From positions 88,819-152,818 of the forward strand of contig CACYTH010000009.1 in the NCBI GenBank assembly GCA_902777325.1: DNA of 64,000 nt, read 5' to 3'. The position numbers were made by a program, and so were the translations under genes. The notes below the pieces were generated by a model. It was not told the DNA's origin. It saw only the letters and a list, made by a program, of their open reading frames with translations, and searched no databases. The stretch comes from an uncultured Coriobacteriaceae bacterium (GTDB taxonomy: Bacteria > Actinomycetota > Coriobacteriia > Coriobacteriales > Atopobiaceae). Positions 1-10,969 of this stretch are shown here, piece after piece (within the stretch, counting starts at the first letter, position 1; every line of letters starts with the position of its first letter).

Positions 1-322
1 CGACCACGCGACCAAGACCGCCGAGGGTGACGAGAAGGTCATCCAGTTTGTCGACGGCGTCATGGCCGTGCACGCAAAGATGCTCGACATCCTGAGCAAG
101 GAGGGCGTCGAGGTCATCGACCCGGCCGGCGAGGCCTTTGACCCGCTGGTGCACCAGGCCGTTGGTCGAGAGGAGAACGCCGAGGCCTACGACGAGACCG
201 TCGCCCAGGTCTACCAGAAGGGCTACCGCATGGGCGGCAAGGTCATCCGCTCCGCAATGGTGACCGTCACCTACGGTGGTCCCAAGCGTCCCGCTGAGCC
301 CACGGAGGACGAGGCGGAGTAG
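1..322 (+). CDS. grpE: GrpE nucleotide exchange factor, C-terminal part
   Basis: This is the 3' end of a gene that runs off the left edge; the frame is open from base 2. The last ~106 residues match the GrpE beta-wing domain, including a segment like FDPLVHQAVGREEN and the closing part YRMGGKVIRSAMVTV. GrpE releases ADP from DnaK in the cytoplasmic Hsp70 cycle. dnaJ follows after 77 bp and hspR after that, the order seen in actinobacterial dnaK operons, so dnaK probably lies just upstream. The end is acidic (EPTEDEAE). The identification is firm; the full length and start are not visible. Confidence 0.93.
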   Translation, partial: DHATKTAEGDEKVIQFVDGVMAVHAKMLDILSKEGVEVIDPAGEAFDPLVHQAVGREENAEAYDETVAQVYQKGYRMGGKVIRSAMVTVTYGGPKRPAEPTEDEAE

Positions 323-399
323 CCAAACCCCACGGGAGAGCCGCGGGCATCCGCCCGTCTCGCCCAACGGCATGACGACGAAAGGAGGCGTTGCCTCAC

Positions 400-1368
400 A
401 TGGCTGGCAAGAGGAACTACTACGACATCCTTGGCGTGCAGCGCGACGCCACCCAGGACGACATCAAGAAGGCCTTCCGCAAGCTGGCGGCCAAGTACCA
501 CCCCGATGCGGGCGGTGACGAGGAGAAGTTCAAGGAGGTCAGCGAGGCCTACACGACCCTCTCCGACGCCGAGAAGCGCAAGGAGTACGATCAGCTGCTG
601 ATGTTTGGCGGCATCCCGGGCGCAGACTTCGGCGGCTCGGGCGGACGCAACCGCGGCGGCTACACCTACACTGGCAACGGTGCGGACTGGTCTGACATCT
701 TCGAGAACATCCGCAGCGGCGACGGTGCGTTTGGCGGCTTTGACTTCTCCACCTTCTTTGGTGGCCAGCCGGGCAGCGGAACGCGCACCAACCGCCCCAC
801 CAAGGGCGGCGACCTCACGATGACGGTGGACGTCACCGCCGAGGAGGCCTTTACCGGCGCACAGCGCAAGGTGAGCTACACCATCCCCTCCACGGGCGAG
901 AAGCAGACCCTGACGGTCAAGGTCCCGGCCGGCGCGGTCGATGGCGGAAAGCTCCGCTATCGCGGCCGCGGCGAGTACGGTGCCAACGGTGGCGCGCGCG
1001 GCGACCTGGTGATTACCACCCGCGTCGCGGAGCACCCGCTCTTCAAGCGTGACGGCGCGGACGTGCGCATGGAACTGCCCATCAGCATGTACGAGGCCGC
1101 CCTTGGCGCGGAGGTCAACGTGCCCACGCCCGACGGCTCCACCTGCCGCCTCAAGATCCCGGCCGGCACGCAGGACGGCAAGACCTTCCGCTTCCGCGAC
1201 CTTGGCGCGCCAAACGTCAAGCGCAAGGGGAGCAAGGGCGCCCTCTACGTGAAGGTGCGGGTCAAGGTGCCCACGCGCCTGTCGGCCAAGGAGCGCGAGG
1301 CCCTCGAGGCGCTGCGCACCTCTGACGAGCGCGAGTACAGGAAGGACGTCGAGAGCTATGGCGCGTAG
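400..1368 (+). CDS. dnaJ: DnaJ/CbpA-type Hsp40 co-chaperone without zinc finger
   Basis: This 322-residue co-chaperone stimulates DnaK ATPase and delivers substrates. The J domain occupies about residues 6-70, with the catalytic HPD at 34-36. A Gly/Phe-rich linker covers roughly 70-130, followed by two beta-barrel substrate-binding domains. The four CxxCxGxG zinc motifs of classical DnaJ are absent, so it is CbpA-like. I chose the ATG at 400 because AAAGGAGG at 381-388 is well spaced from it; the in-frame TTG at 391 is too close. Its last 11 bases overlap hspR, which suggests translational coupling and shared heat-shock control. Confidence 0.93.
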   Translation: MAGKRNYYDILGVQRDATQDDIKKAFRKLAAKYHPDAGGDEEKFKEVSEAYTTLSDAEKRKEYDQLLMFGGIPGADFGGSGGRNRGGYTYTGNGADWSDIFENIRSGDGAFGGFDFSTFFGGQPGSGTRTNRPTKGGDLTMTVDVTAEEAFTGAQRKVSYTIPSTGEKQTLTVKVPAGAVDGGKLRYRGRGEYGANGGARGDLVITTRVAEHPLFKRDGADVRMELPISMYEAALGAEVNVPTPDGSTCRLKIPAGTQDGKTFRFRDLGAPNVKRKGSKGALYVKVRVKVPTRLSAKEREALEALRTSDEREYRKDVESYGA

Positions 1369-1780
1369 TGACGACAGCAAGGACAAGCCGCTCTACATGA
1401 TTAGCGTTGCTGCCGAGCTCACGGGCATGCACCCGCAGACCCTGCGCGTCTACGAGCAGAAGGGCCTGGTCACGCCGGGCCGTTCGCGCGGGAACACGCG
1501 CCTGTACTCGCAGAGCGACATCGAGCGACTCAACCTCATCAGCAAGCTGACCGACGAGGGCATCAACCTTGCGGGCGTGGTGCGCATTCTCGACATGCGC
1601 GAGCGCCAGGTGGAGCGCGAGAGGGAGATCGACGAGCTCCGTGCCCGCGTGCGCGAGCTGGAGGACCAAGTGCACGAGTACCGCATGCGCGAGCGCATCA
1701 CCGCGCTCACGCGCTACGACGGGCAGGGTCCCGAGCAGGTCATGCGCGGGCTTTTGGAGAGTGGCCTGGGCGGCAGGTAG
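1358..1780 (+). CDS. hspR: HspR-type MerR-family heat shock repressor
   Basis: This 140-residue protein has a MerR-type winged-helix DNA-binding domain at about residues 10-80 ([19 protein letters not shown], then [11 protein letters not shown]), followed by a charged dimerisation coil ([11 protein letters not shown]). It lacks a long effector domain. In actinobacteria HspR represses dnaK, clpB and hsp20 genes at HAIR operators, with DnaK as corepressor. The position inside the grpE-dnaJ operon, overlapping dnaJ by 11 bp, supports HspR rather than another MerR regulator. Likely targets in this window are the elements at 8101 and 13793. A terminator hairpin follows at 1804. Confidence 0.92.
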   Translation: MARSDDSKDKPLYMISVAAELTGMHPQTLRVYEQKGLVTPGRSRGNTRLYSQSDIERLNLISKLTDEGINLAGVVRILDMRERQVEREREIDELRARVRELEDQVHEYRMRERITALTRYDGQGPEQVMRGLLESGLGGR

Positions 1781-1803
1781 CCTAAACCCTTTCAAGCGGT
1801 GTC

Positions 1804-1839
1804 AGCGGCCGCTGTGGCAGAGATGTCGCAGCGGCCGCT
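1804..1839 (+). terminator. Rho-independent terminator after hspR
   Basis: The 11-bp arms AGCGGCCGCTG and CAGCGGCCGCT are separated by a 14-nt loop and followed by a short T-rich stretch (TTTCTGT). It lies 24 bp after the hspR stop and would end the dnaK-type operon. Confidence 0.75.
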
Positions 1840-1973
1840 TTCTGTCGGTCGGACCGACTGCCTACCTAGGGCCCTTTTGCCTATGCCGCACCGCTGGGAA
1901 GATGCGAGAACGGCGCAGCGCACAAGCTGCCGTATCATGAGAGAGTCGGACAATGCGGCAGGGAGGGGCGCAT

Positions 1974-2879
1974 ATGGTCCTGATTCTCATCAAGCAGATT
2001 CTGGTCATGCTGGCGATGATGTCTATTGGCGTCATCCTGTTCAAGCTGGGGCAACTCGACGAGAAGGGCGTGGGCCAGCTATCAAATCTGGCTCTGTACG
2101 TGGCGACGCCCTGCGTGGTGATTCGCGCGTTGGCCATCCCGTTTGACGCGGAGAAGATCTCGACCGGCGTTACGGTGATGCTGTTCTTCCTGGTCATCTT
2201 TGCCGTGTCGGTGGTCATCGGACGCTTTGGCTGCGGCAAGGCCGACCGCGTGGGCACCTTTGCCGTGGTGTTCTCCAACTCGGGCTTTGTGGGCATCCCG
2301 CTTATCCAGGGCATTCTGGGCGACGAGTACGTCTTCTATGTGACGATGACCATGGTGGTGGGCACGATCACCTTCTGGACCTACGGCGTCCTGCTCATGA
2401 GCGGCGACAAGAACGAGGTCTCCGTCAAGAAGATTCTGACCAACCCCAACCTGATTGCCGTGGTCGTGGGCATGATCCTCTTCTTTGCGGTCGACGAGCT
2501 GCCCTACGTGATCCAGCAGGCGCTGACCGGCATGGCCAACATGAACACAGGCCTCGGCATGGTCATCCTCGGCGCCACGCTCGGCGCGTCCAACATCGGC
2601 CTCATGATCACCGACACGCGCCTGTACAAGGCGATTGCCCTGCGACTCGTGGTGGTGCCTCTGGCCTGCATCCCCATCCTTCTGCTGATGCCCGTGCCCT
2701 TTGAGGTCCGCATGGTCATGATGATCATCGCGGCGGCACCCGCGGCCTCGGCCACGTCGATGCTCGCGCTCAAGTACGGCGCCGACTACTCGTATGGCAC
2801 GGGCCTCTCCATCGGCACCACCATCGTCTCCATGCTCACCATGCCCCTCGTGCTGGCGCTTGCCATGCAGGTTCTCTAG
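1974..2879 (+). CDS. AEC (auxin efflux carrier) family transporter
   Basis: This 301-residue integral membrane protein has about ten hydrophobic segments across its whole length (for example LVMLAMMSIGVILFKLG and MVMMIIAAAPAASATSMLA). It matches the AEC/MleP permease family, whose members export or import organic acids such as malate; the substrate cannot be read here. I chose the ATG at 1974 because GGGAGGGG sits at a good distance, whereas the in-frame ATG at 1953 has no site. The stop lies 9 bp before the next gene, whose ribosome site AGGAGG starts at the stop codon, so the two are probably cotranscribed and may share a carbon substrate. Confidence 0.85.
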   Translation: MVLILIKQILVMLAMMSIGVILFKLGQLDEKGVGQLSNLALYVATPCVVIRALAIPFDAEKISTGVTVMLFFLVIFAVSVVIGRFGCGKADRVGTFAVVFSNSGFVGIPLIQGILGDEYVFYVTMTMVVGTITFWTYGVLLMSGDKNEVSVKKILTNPNLIAVVVGMILFFAVDELPYVIQQALTGMANMNTGLGMVILGATLGASNIGLMITDTRLYKAIALRLVVVPLACIPILLLMPVPFEVRMVMMIIAAAPAASATSMLALKYGADYSYGTGLSIGTTIVSMLTMPLVLALAMQVL

Positions 2880-2888
2880 GAGGTTCCC

Positions 2889-3563
2889 ATGCAGCTTCAA
2901 CTCACCATTGACCACGGCAAGCGCCACGAGGTCATCAATATCGTGAACGAGCTCGCGGACTACGTGGACATCGTCGAGATCGGCTACCCGCAGATGATGA
3001 CCTTTGGTCTTGGTCTCATCGAGGAGATTCACGCCGCCCACCCCGACCTGTGCATTTGCGTGGATGCCAAGGTCTTTCATGGCGGGACGGGCGTGACCAC
3101 GCGCGCCTTCGAGGCGGGTGCCAGCATCGTGACGGTCCTCTCCGCCGCTCCCGACCCCGTGATCGTGAAGATGGTCGAGAAGGCAAAGGAGTACGGCGGA
3201 AAGATTATGTGCGACATGTCCGCACCTCCGCGGTCGTTTGCCAAGCGCACTGCCGAGGTCGACGAGCTTGGTGTCGACTACATTGCGGTGCACACCGGCT
3301 ACATTCCCGAGTACGACTACGACATCGAGACGCACCGCAGGTGGTTCACGCCCAAGATCAAGCCGCTCGACCTTGCCAAGGTCGCCCGCCGCAACATGCG
3401 AAATGCCCAGCTGGCGCTGGGTACGGGCATCAACGAGGGAAACATCCGCGAGGTTATGACGCTCGACCCCGAGATCATCATGGTGGGACGCGCCATCTTT
3501 GACACCGACGACCACGTGATGGCCGCAGACCGCATGAGGCGCTACCTGCCGTTTGAGGGGTAG
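2889..3563 (+). CDS. OMPDC-superfamily enzyme, hexulose-6-phosphate synthase / KGPDC-like
   Basis: This 224-residue TIM barrel is of the orotidine-monophosphate decarboxylase superfamily, closest by eye to 3-hexulose-6-phosphate synthase and 3-keto-L-gulonate-6-phosphate decarboxylase. Alignable landmarks are VDIVEIGYP (first strands), CVDAKVFHGG at the position of the DxKxxD catalytic motif, ASIVTVL, YIAVHTGY and the phosphate-binding end ALGTGI ... IIMVGRAIF. The final Asp of DxKxxD is replaced by His, so the reaction may differ from both named enzymes. It is coupled to the AEC carrier upstream, which hints at sugar-acid metabolism. The family is secure; the substrate is unknown. Confidence 0.75.
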   Translation: MQLQLTIDHGKRHEVINIVNELADYVDIVEIGYPQMMTFGLGLIEEIHAAHPDLCICVDAKVFHGGTGVTTRAFEAGASIVTVLSAAPDPVIVKMVEKAKEYGGKIMCDMSAPPRSFAKRTAEVDELGVDYIAVHTGYIPEYDYDIETHRRWFTPKIKPLDLAKVARRNMRNAQLALGTGINEGNIREVMTLDPEIIMVGRAIFDTDDHVMAADRMRRYLPFEG

Positions 3564-3611
3564 TTGGGCCGCAAGTCAACAGCTTGCGGACGCCGCCAAC
3601 AGGAGGAACCG

Positions 3612-4670
3612 ATGCGACACACACTGCAAGGCCAGCTGGGCAGGCGGGCCGATGAGTCCGATGCCGTCAGGCGAGAGTATCCGGCGCTGCTTAGCGCCGA
3701 GCAGCTTGGCGCCGTTGCTGCGCACTACCTCAGGAACTGCCAGCATGCTTGGAAGCCCAATCCCGACCGCGAGTATCTTGATCCGGACAAGGACCTCGTG
3801 TACGAGATGCAGTTTGCGGATGAGTTTTCCGACGCACGGGCAGACGATATCCGCACGGCCCTCGGCATCGGTGCAGATGAGGCCATCTACGTGCTGTGGG
3901 ACAAGAAGCTCTCGTCGCTCTTCAAGACCACCTACGAGAGCCTCGTCCTGTGTGACTCGGGCGTCTATTACCGCACGGGCAAGAAGGCCGGACGCTTGAG
4001 CTGGGAGGAGTTCCGCGCGCTTCCGGCACGGGCGATCCGCGGTGGCGGCAACACCCTGATGCTGGATGGGATGAGCTTTAGGTGTCATGACGCCGGCGCG
4101 TTCATGATGGTGCTGCAAAGGCTCAGGAGCGAGCTTGTCTATGCGCGGAACTGGCCAAACAGGGACGAGCTGACGTTTGAGGCACCCGGTTCGGAGGAGA
4201 TGCGCGCAAGCGCGAGCAAGCGTGCCATTGACTTCCTGAGGAGCAAGGAGTCCGGGTCAGCGGTTCACACAAGCATGGAGTTCGATGACGCGAACGACTT
4301 TGCGAGTGACGTGCGGGGCTATCTGGACATGCCCGAAGACGAGGCCGTATATGCGGGGTACGAGTGGTCGCACGACAGCGACAACCCCTTCCCTGAGACG
4401 AACAAGGAGCTTCCGGCTTCCTTTGGCGCCTTTGCCTTTGCCCAGAGTGGCTTCTACGTCTGCCTGGACGATGGCTGCAAGAAGACTCACACAAGGCTGA
4501 TTGGCTGGGACGAGTTTGTCGAGGTCATGGCGCGCGACTACGCCCCCTCGCCAGACGGATTGAACTCCCTTGTCATCGACGGCACGCTGTTTGGCAACCT
4601 TGGGGAGGGAGTCAACCTCTACCCAAGGCTCATCGCCGAGCTCAGTGACGAGCTCAAGCGCCTCCAGTAA
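3612..4670 (+). CDS. Protein of unknown function with two repeated halves
   Basis: I do not recognise this 352-residue soluble protein. It appears to be an internal duplication: about residues 90-180 (VLWDKKLSSLFKTTYESL ... VYYRTGKKAGRLSWEEFRAL ... MLDGMSF) resemble about 230-345 (YAGYEWSHDSDNPFP ... GFYVCLDDGCKKTHTRLIGW ... VIDGTLF). Each half ends with a W-D/E-E-F segment and a buried DG turn, a layout like small PH-like beta domains. There is no signal peptide or membrane segment. I chose the ATG at 3612, directly after AGGAGGAACCG; an upstream in-frame TTG at 3564 has no site. It converges on the ClpX-like gene. The function is not predictable. Confidence 0.7.
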   Translation: MRHTLQGQLGRRADESDAVRREYPALLSAEQLGAVAAHYLRNCQHAWKPNPDREYLDPDKDLVYEMQFADEFSDARADDIRTALGIGADEAIYVLWDKKLSSLFKTTYESLVLCDSGVYYRTGKKAGRLSWEEFRALPARAIRGGGNTLMLDGMSFRCHDAGAFMMVLQRLRSELVYARNWPNRDELTFEAPGSEEMRASASKRAIDFLRSKESGSAVHTSMEFDDANDFASDVRGYLDMPEDEAVYAGYEWSHDSDNPFPETNKELPASFGAFAFAQSGFYVCLDDGCKKTHTRLIGWDEFVEVMARDYAPSPDGLNSLVIDGTLFGNLGEGVNLYPRLIAELSDELKRLQ

Positions 4671-4726
4671 CTGACTCAGGTCTTTCTGATCCCTGGCGGG
4701 CGAGGCCGTAAGGGTCGGTGGTGGCG

Positions 4727-6433
4727 CTATGCCTCGGCATTGCGCAGCACGTACTCGGGCTTCTCGCCATCGGTCACGCAAGCCCGATGCACCACGACCT
4801 GCTCGATATCCGTGCGCCCGGGCACCTCGAACATGGCGTCGCGCAGCACCTTCTCGCAGATGGAGCGCAGCCCGCGCGCCCCGGTGCCGCGATCGAGCGC
4901 AGCCTGCGCGATGGCTTCGAGTGCCTCCTGGTCAAAGATCAGCTGGACTCCGTCATAGGCCATGAGCTGCTGGTATTGGCGGACGATGGCGTTTTTGGGC
5001 TCGGTGAGGATGCGCACCATGTCCTCGACGCGAAGCTCGCAGGTGTGCGTGATGACCGGTATGCGCCCGATGAGCTCGGGGATGAGGCCAAAGCGGTGCA
5101 GGTCCTGTGGCTCGACCATGCCGAGCAACTCGTCGTCGGAGAGCTGCGACACGCTGGAATCCTGCTGCGTGAAGCCGATGCTGCGGTTTGAGGTGCGCCG
5201 CCGGACGATGTCGGTCAGGCCCACAAAGGCACCGCCGCAGATGAACAGGATGTTGGTGGTGTCCACCTGGCTGTTCTTCTGAAAGAGGTTTGTGCGCCCG
5301 CCCAGGGGCGGCACGCTGGTCATGGACCCCTCGAGCAGCTTGAGCAGGGCCTGCTGCACGCCCTCGCCGGAGGGGTCGTTGTTGTTGGCAAAGTTGCTGG
5401 CGCCAGACGTGCGGGCGATCTTGTCTATCTCGTCGATGTACACGATGCCCATCGAGGCGTTCTCCTCGCTGCCGGCTGCCGCGATGAGGCGTGCGAGGAT
5501 GGACTCCACGTCGTCGCCCACGTAGCCTGCGTCGGTCAGGGTCGTGGCGTCGGCGATGGCCAGGGGCACGTCGAGGATCCGCGCAAGCGTCTGCACCATG
5601 AGGGTCTTACCGGTGCCAGTTGGTCCCAGCAGCATGATGTTCGACTTGGCGATCTCAACCGGGTTCTGCTTGTCCTCGTGCCAGCTGGGCGTGATGCGCT
5701 TGTAGTGGTTGTAGACCGCAACCGCCAGCGTGCGACGCGCGTCCTCCTGACCGATCACGTACTCGCCGAGCGCGTCATATATCTGCTGTGGGGTGGGGAG
5801 CGAGCCGTCCTTGCGCAGGCGCGGGCCGACCTCGACCTCGGCATCCACGCGCCGGCCCACCTTGATGCCGGCACGTACCTTGCGCTTTTTGCCCTTCTCG
5901 ATGGAGGAGGATGCACTGCGCGGGACGGGCGCATCGGACATCAGGCCCTCGCCCCCGCCGGCCGCTGCCGAGAGCGGCATGGGGGTTGGGCCGATGTACT
6001 CCGAGTCCTGCTTGGCGGACCCTTGGTCCTGCAGCTTGTCGATGCGCGCGGAGACCTCGGCGGCCTTCTCGGCACGCTCCCTGCCGCGCTCGGCAGCGGC
6101 GGACTTGACGGGCACGAGCTGGCCGTTCTCGTCGACGGTCATCTGAAAGCCCCGGTAGTTGGCTGCGTAGTCGCCGGAGACCGTGGGCGCCCAACCCAGC
6201 GGAGGGTCCTCGATGGTGCCGTCAAAGCCCTGGTAGAACTTGCGCATGACAAAGAAGCCCGCGACGATGATGCCCACCACGACAAGGGTACCCACGAGGT
6301 CGACCACGCTCGTCTCGCCCGCGGCGGCATCGACGACCTCAATAAAGATGCGTCCGCACATCATTGCGCCGACCAGTGCGAGAATGGCCTTCATCTTCCA
6401 GGAAAGTACCTGCTTATTTGCCCGTTGAGCCAT
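4727..6433 (-). CDS. Membrane-anchored ClpX-like AAA+ unfoldase
   Basis: This 568-residue protein has a complete ClpX ATPase: Walker A GPTGTGKT (270-277), pore loop GYVG (303-306), Walker [10 protein letters not shown] (331-339), a ClpP-docking IGF tripeptide (419-421), the [10 protein letters not shown] arginine-finger region (448-457) and sensor-2 GARGLR (518-523). The N-terminal C4 zinc domain of ClpX is missing. In its place are two hydrophobic helices at about 15-34 and 43-64 with a short loop between them, then a 150-residue charged linker. Basic residues before helix 1 and after helix 2 predict the ATPase in the cytoplasm. The RKH substrate loop reads RTN. GAAGGAAATGC precedes the ATG. 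It probably unfolds membrane or membrane-proximal clients for ClpP; whether an ordinary ClpX also exists is not visible. Confidence 0.85.
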   Translation of the reverse strand: MAQRANKQVLSWKMKAILALVGAMMCGRIFIEVVDAAAGETSVVDLVGTLVVVGIIVAGFFVMRKFYQGFDGTIEDPPLGWAPTVSGDYAANYRGFQMTVDENGQLVPVKSAAAERGRERAEKAAEVSARIDKLQDQGSAKQDSEYIGPTPMPLSAAAGGGEGLMSDAPVPRSASSSIEKGKKRKVRAGIKVGRRVDAEVEVGPRLRKDGSLPTPQQIYDALGEYVIGQEDARRTLAVAVYNHYKRITPSWHEDKQNPVEIAKSNIMLLGPTGTGKTLMVQTLARILDVPLAIADATTLTDAGYVGDDVESILARLIAAAGSEENASMGIVYIDEIDKIARTSGASNFANNNDPSGEGVQQALLKLLEGSMTSVPPLGGRTNLFQKNSQVDTTNILFICGGAFVGLTDIVRRRTSNRSIGFTQQDSSVSQLSDDELLGMVEPQDLHRFGLIPELIGRIPVITHTCELRVEDMVRILTEPKNAIVRQYQQLMAYDGVQLIFDQEALEAIAQAALDRGTGARGLRSICEKVLRDAMFEVPGRTDIEQVVVHRACVTDGEKPEYVLRNAEA

Positions 6434-6554
6434 GCATTTCCTTCGTTCGCAGCGATAGCATCATTATGCCCAAACGCCCCCACGACATGCATTACGGCTA
6501 TCCTATTGCCCGAACACGTATGCCTACACGGCAACGGCTGGAGTGGAGGAAGCG

Positions 6555-8066
6555 ATGGCTCGCGAGGGTATCGACAGAAGATCATGGATCTTTATCGGTG
6601 TTGCCATAGCGATAGGCGTCGTCAATGCCCTGCTGGCGGCGTTCCTGCTGTTCCCTAAGCCGTACGTCGCGTCGTGGGGAGAGGAGATCGACCGTCACGA
6701 GGAGTACCTGTACCTCAGGGACGTGACGTTCACGCAAGACGATCTGGAGGCCATCGCCTCGATCAAGACCCTCAAGTACCTCTCGCTTCAGAACTGCAAC
6801 GTGGGCGAGTGCCGCCTGCCCGAGCTCAGGTTTGCCTCAAAGGGGATCTATCACCTCGAGCTGATTGACGTTGGGGGACTGTGGGATTCGAGCTTTCTGT
6901 CAGACCTGCCGGTCGAATATCTCTCGCTCGAGGGCTGCACGCGGTTTGACGACCTCTCGGTGCTCAACCTCGAGGAGCTCAGCGAGCTTGACGTGTCGGG
7001 GACGTCAGTGACCGACCTCTCCCCGCTGGCAGGCTCGGACATCAGGCGGCTCAAGTTTGCGCGCACCAAGGTGAGCGACCTCGCACCGCTGGCAAAGATG
7101 CCAAGCCTTCGGGACGTGGACGGCTCCGACACGGAGGTCACCTCCCTCGACGCGCTCAAGAACCTCTCCTCGTACTCGAGCCTCGCGTTTGCGGGGTGCG
7201 CCATCGAGGAGGTGCCCGAAGGCCTGGAGTACCTGTACGCCCTGGACCTGAGCCGCACCAAGATCAGCGACTTCAGTTCGCTGGGGAATATAAGGCCCGT
7301 GCAGCTCGACCTGGCGGGCAACCCCCAGCTGGACGACATCTCGTGGCTGGGCGACGATGCGCGCGAGTACCTCAGGCACCTCAACCTTGCCGGCACGGGG
7401 CTCGAGAAGAACGACCTGACGCTTGTGCCCAGGCTCTCCAAGCTCGAGGAGCTGTACCTCGACGGCATTGCGCTCGGTGACCTGAACATGTTTGGCGACC
7501 TGCGGGAGCTCAGGTACCTGAGTGCGGTGGGCTGTGACCTCTCCGATGTGTCCGGCGTCAAGAACCTGCCCCAGATCGAGACGCTGCTCCTTGGCTACAA
7601 CCATATCGAGGACCTGAAGGGCCTGCCCAAGCCAAACGCCGACTGGCCTCGCTTGCTGCTCGACCTCTCTCACAACGGCCTGACCTCGCTCAAGGGGCTG
7701 CCTGGCGGGGACTACCGCCTGCTGCTCCTACAGGGCAACGACATCGACTACGCAAAGGCCCTGAACCCCATGGTCAGCTCGTACATGGTCGTTGTCTCAT
7801 GGAACGACAGCATCGACGGGAGCGCCCTCAGCCAATACGACCGCTTCTCGCGCACCTACGTGCTCGATTACCCAGAAAGCAGGGGAGACGAGCCTGCCGA
7901 TGGCTTTAGCCCCTACCAGTTTGCGGCGACAACCCCAGACCAGCTCCTCTATGCGATAAAGAACGACGCCTTTGACTACACGCTCTACGAGGACATGGAG
8001 TGGTATGTCAGGTATGCCGAGGCGCAGGGTGACGGAGTCGCGGACAATGGCGGGCCCTTTGAGTAG
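6555..8066 (+). CDS. Membrane-anchored leucine-rich repeat protein
   Basis: This 503-residue protein has one N-terminal membrane segment (SWIFIGVAIAIGVVNALLA, about residues 10-30) with no cleavage site, then an exposed domain of about fifteen internalin-like LRR units of 20-24 residues (for example LSELDVSGTSVTDLSPLAG, YALDLSRTKISDFSSLG). A non-repetitive, acidic, Tyr-rich C-terminus follows. Such domains bind proteins or glycans outside the cell; the ligand is unknown. There is no LPXTG motif. I chose the ATG at 6555 over the GTG at 6543 because GGAGGA lies just ahead of it. The gene is divergent from the ClpX-like gene, with only ~120 bp shared upstream DNA. Confidence 0.8.
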   Translation: MAREGIDRRSWIFIGVAIAIGVVNALLAAFLLFPKPYVASWGEEIDRHEEYLYLRDVTFTQDDLEAIASIKTLKYLSLQNCNVGECRLPELRFASKGIYHLELIDVGGLWDSSFLSDLPVEYLSLEGCTRFDDLSVLNLEELSELDVSGTSVTDLSPLAGSDIRRLKFARTKVSDLAPLAKMPSLRDVDGSDTEVTSLDALKNLSSYSSLAFAGCAIEEVPEGLEYLYALDLSRTKISDFSSLGNIRPVQLDLAGNPQLDDISWLGDDAREYLRHLNLAGTGLEKNDLTLVPRLSKLEELYLDGIALGDLNMFGDLRELRYLSAVGCDLSDVSGVKNLPQIETLLLGYNHIEDLKGLPKPNADWPRLLLDLSHNGLTSLKGLPGGDYRLLLLQGNDIDYAKALNPMVSSYMVVVSWNDSIDGSALSQYDRFSRTYVLDYPESRGDEPADGFSPYQFAATTPDQLLYAIKNDAFDYTLYEDMEWYVRYAEAQGDGVADNGGPFE

Positions 8067-8100
8067 CCGCAAGCTGTCCTAATGGCTGCAAACTAAGAAA

Positions 8101-8123
8101 ACCTTATACAAACGCACTTAGAT
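8101..8123 (+). promoter_or_regulatory. Putative HspR operator/heat-shock element upstream of clpB
   Basis: ACCTTATA-N6-CACTTAGAT lies 76 bp before the clpB start. The identical outer blocks at identical spacing occur upstream of hsp20 at 13793. On the opposite strand it reads TCTAAGT-N7-TATAAGG, which has the 7-7-7 geometry of HAIR (CTTGAGT-N7-ACTCAAG) but is degenerate. Assignment to HspR is inference. Confidence 0.55.
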
Positions 8124-8198
8124 ATGAATACCTTCTGGCTGTGCGGGAACAATGAGAGGGAACACCGATCAAGGCCAGGCGGCCAGAAGGAGGTATCC

Positions 8199-10847
<2,649 letters not shown>

Positions 10848-10881
10848 CCAAGCCTGCGTAGCTTGATGGGACCATGAAACG

Positions 10882-10915
10882 ATGCCCGCTTGGTGCGGTA
10901 ACGCCAAGCGGGCAT
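10882..10915 (+). terminator. Hairpin terminator after clpB
   Basis: A perfect 12-bp stem (ATGCCCGCTTGG / CCAAGCGGGCAT) with a 10-nt loop begins 34 bp after the clpB stop. The following CTGTGTGTTGG is only weakly T-rich. Confidence 0.6.
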
Positions 10916-10969
10916 CTGTGTGTTGGCCTATACTTGCTCTATCTGCAGCTGAAATGAAGGAGCAAGGCT

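Noticed and set aside
8060-8130. Canonical HAIR (CTTGAGT-N7-ACTCAAG) site for HspR
   Set aside because: No exact or one-mismatch HAIR was found near clpB, hsp20 or elsewhere I checked; only the degenerate shared element is present.
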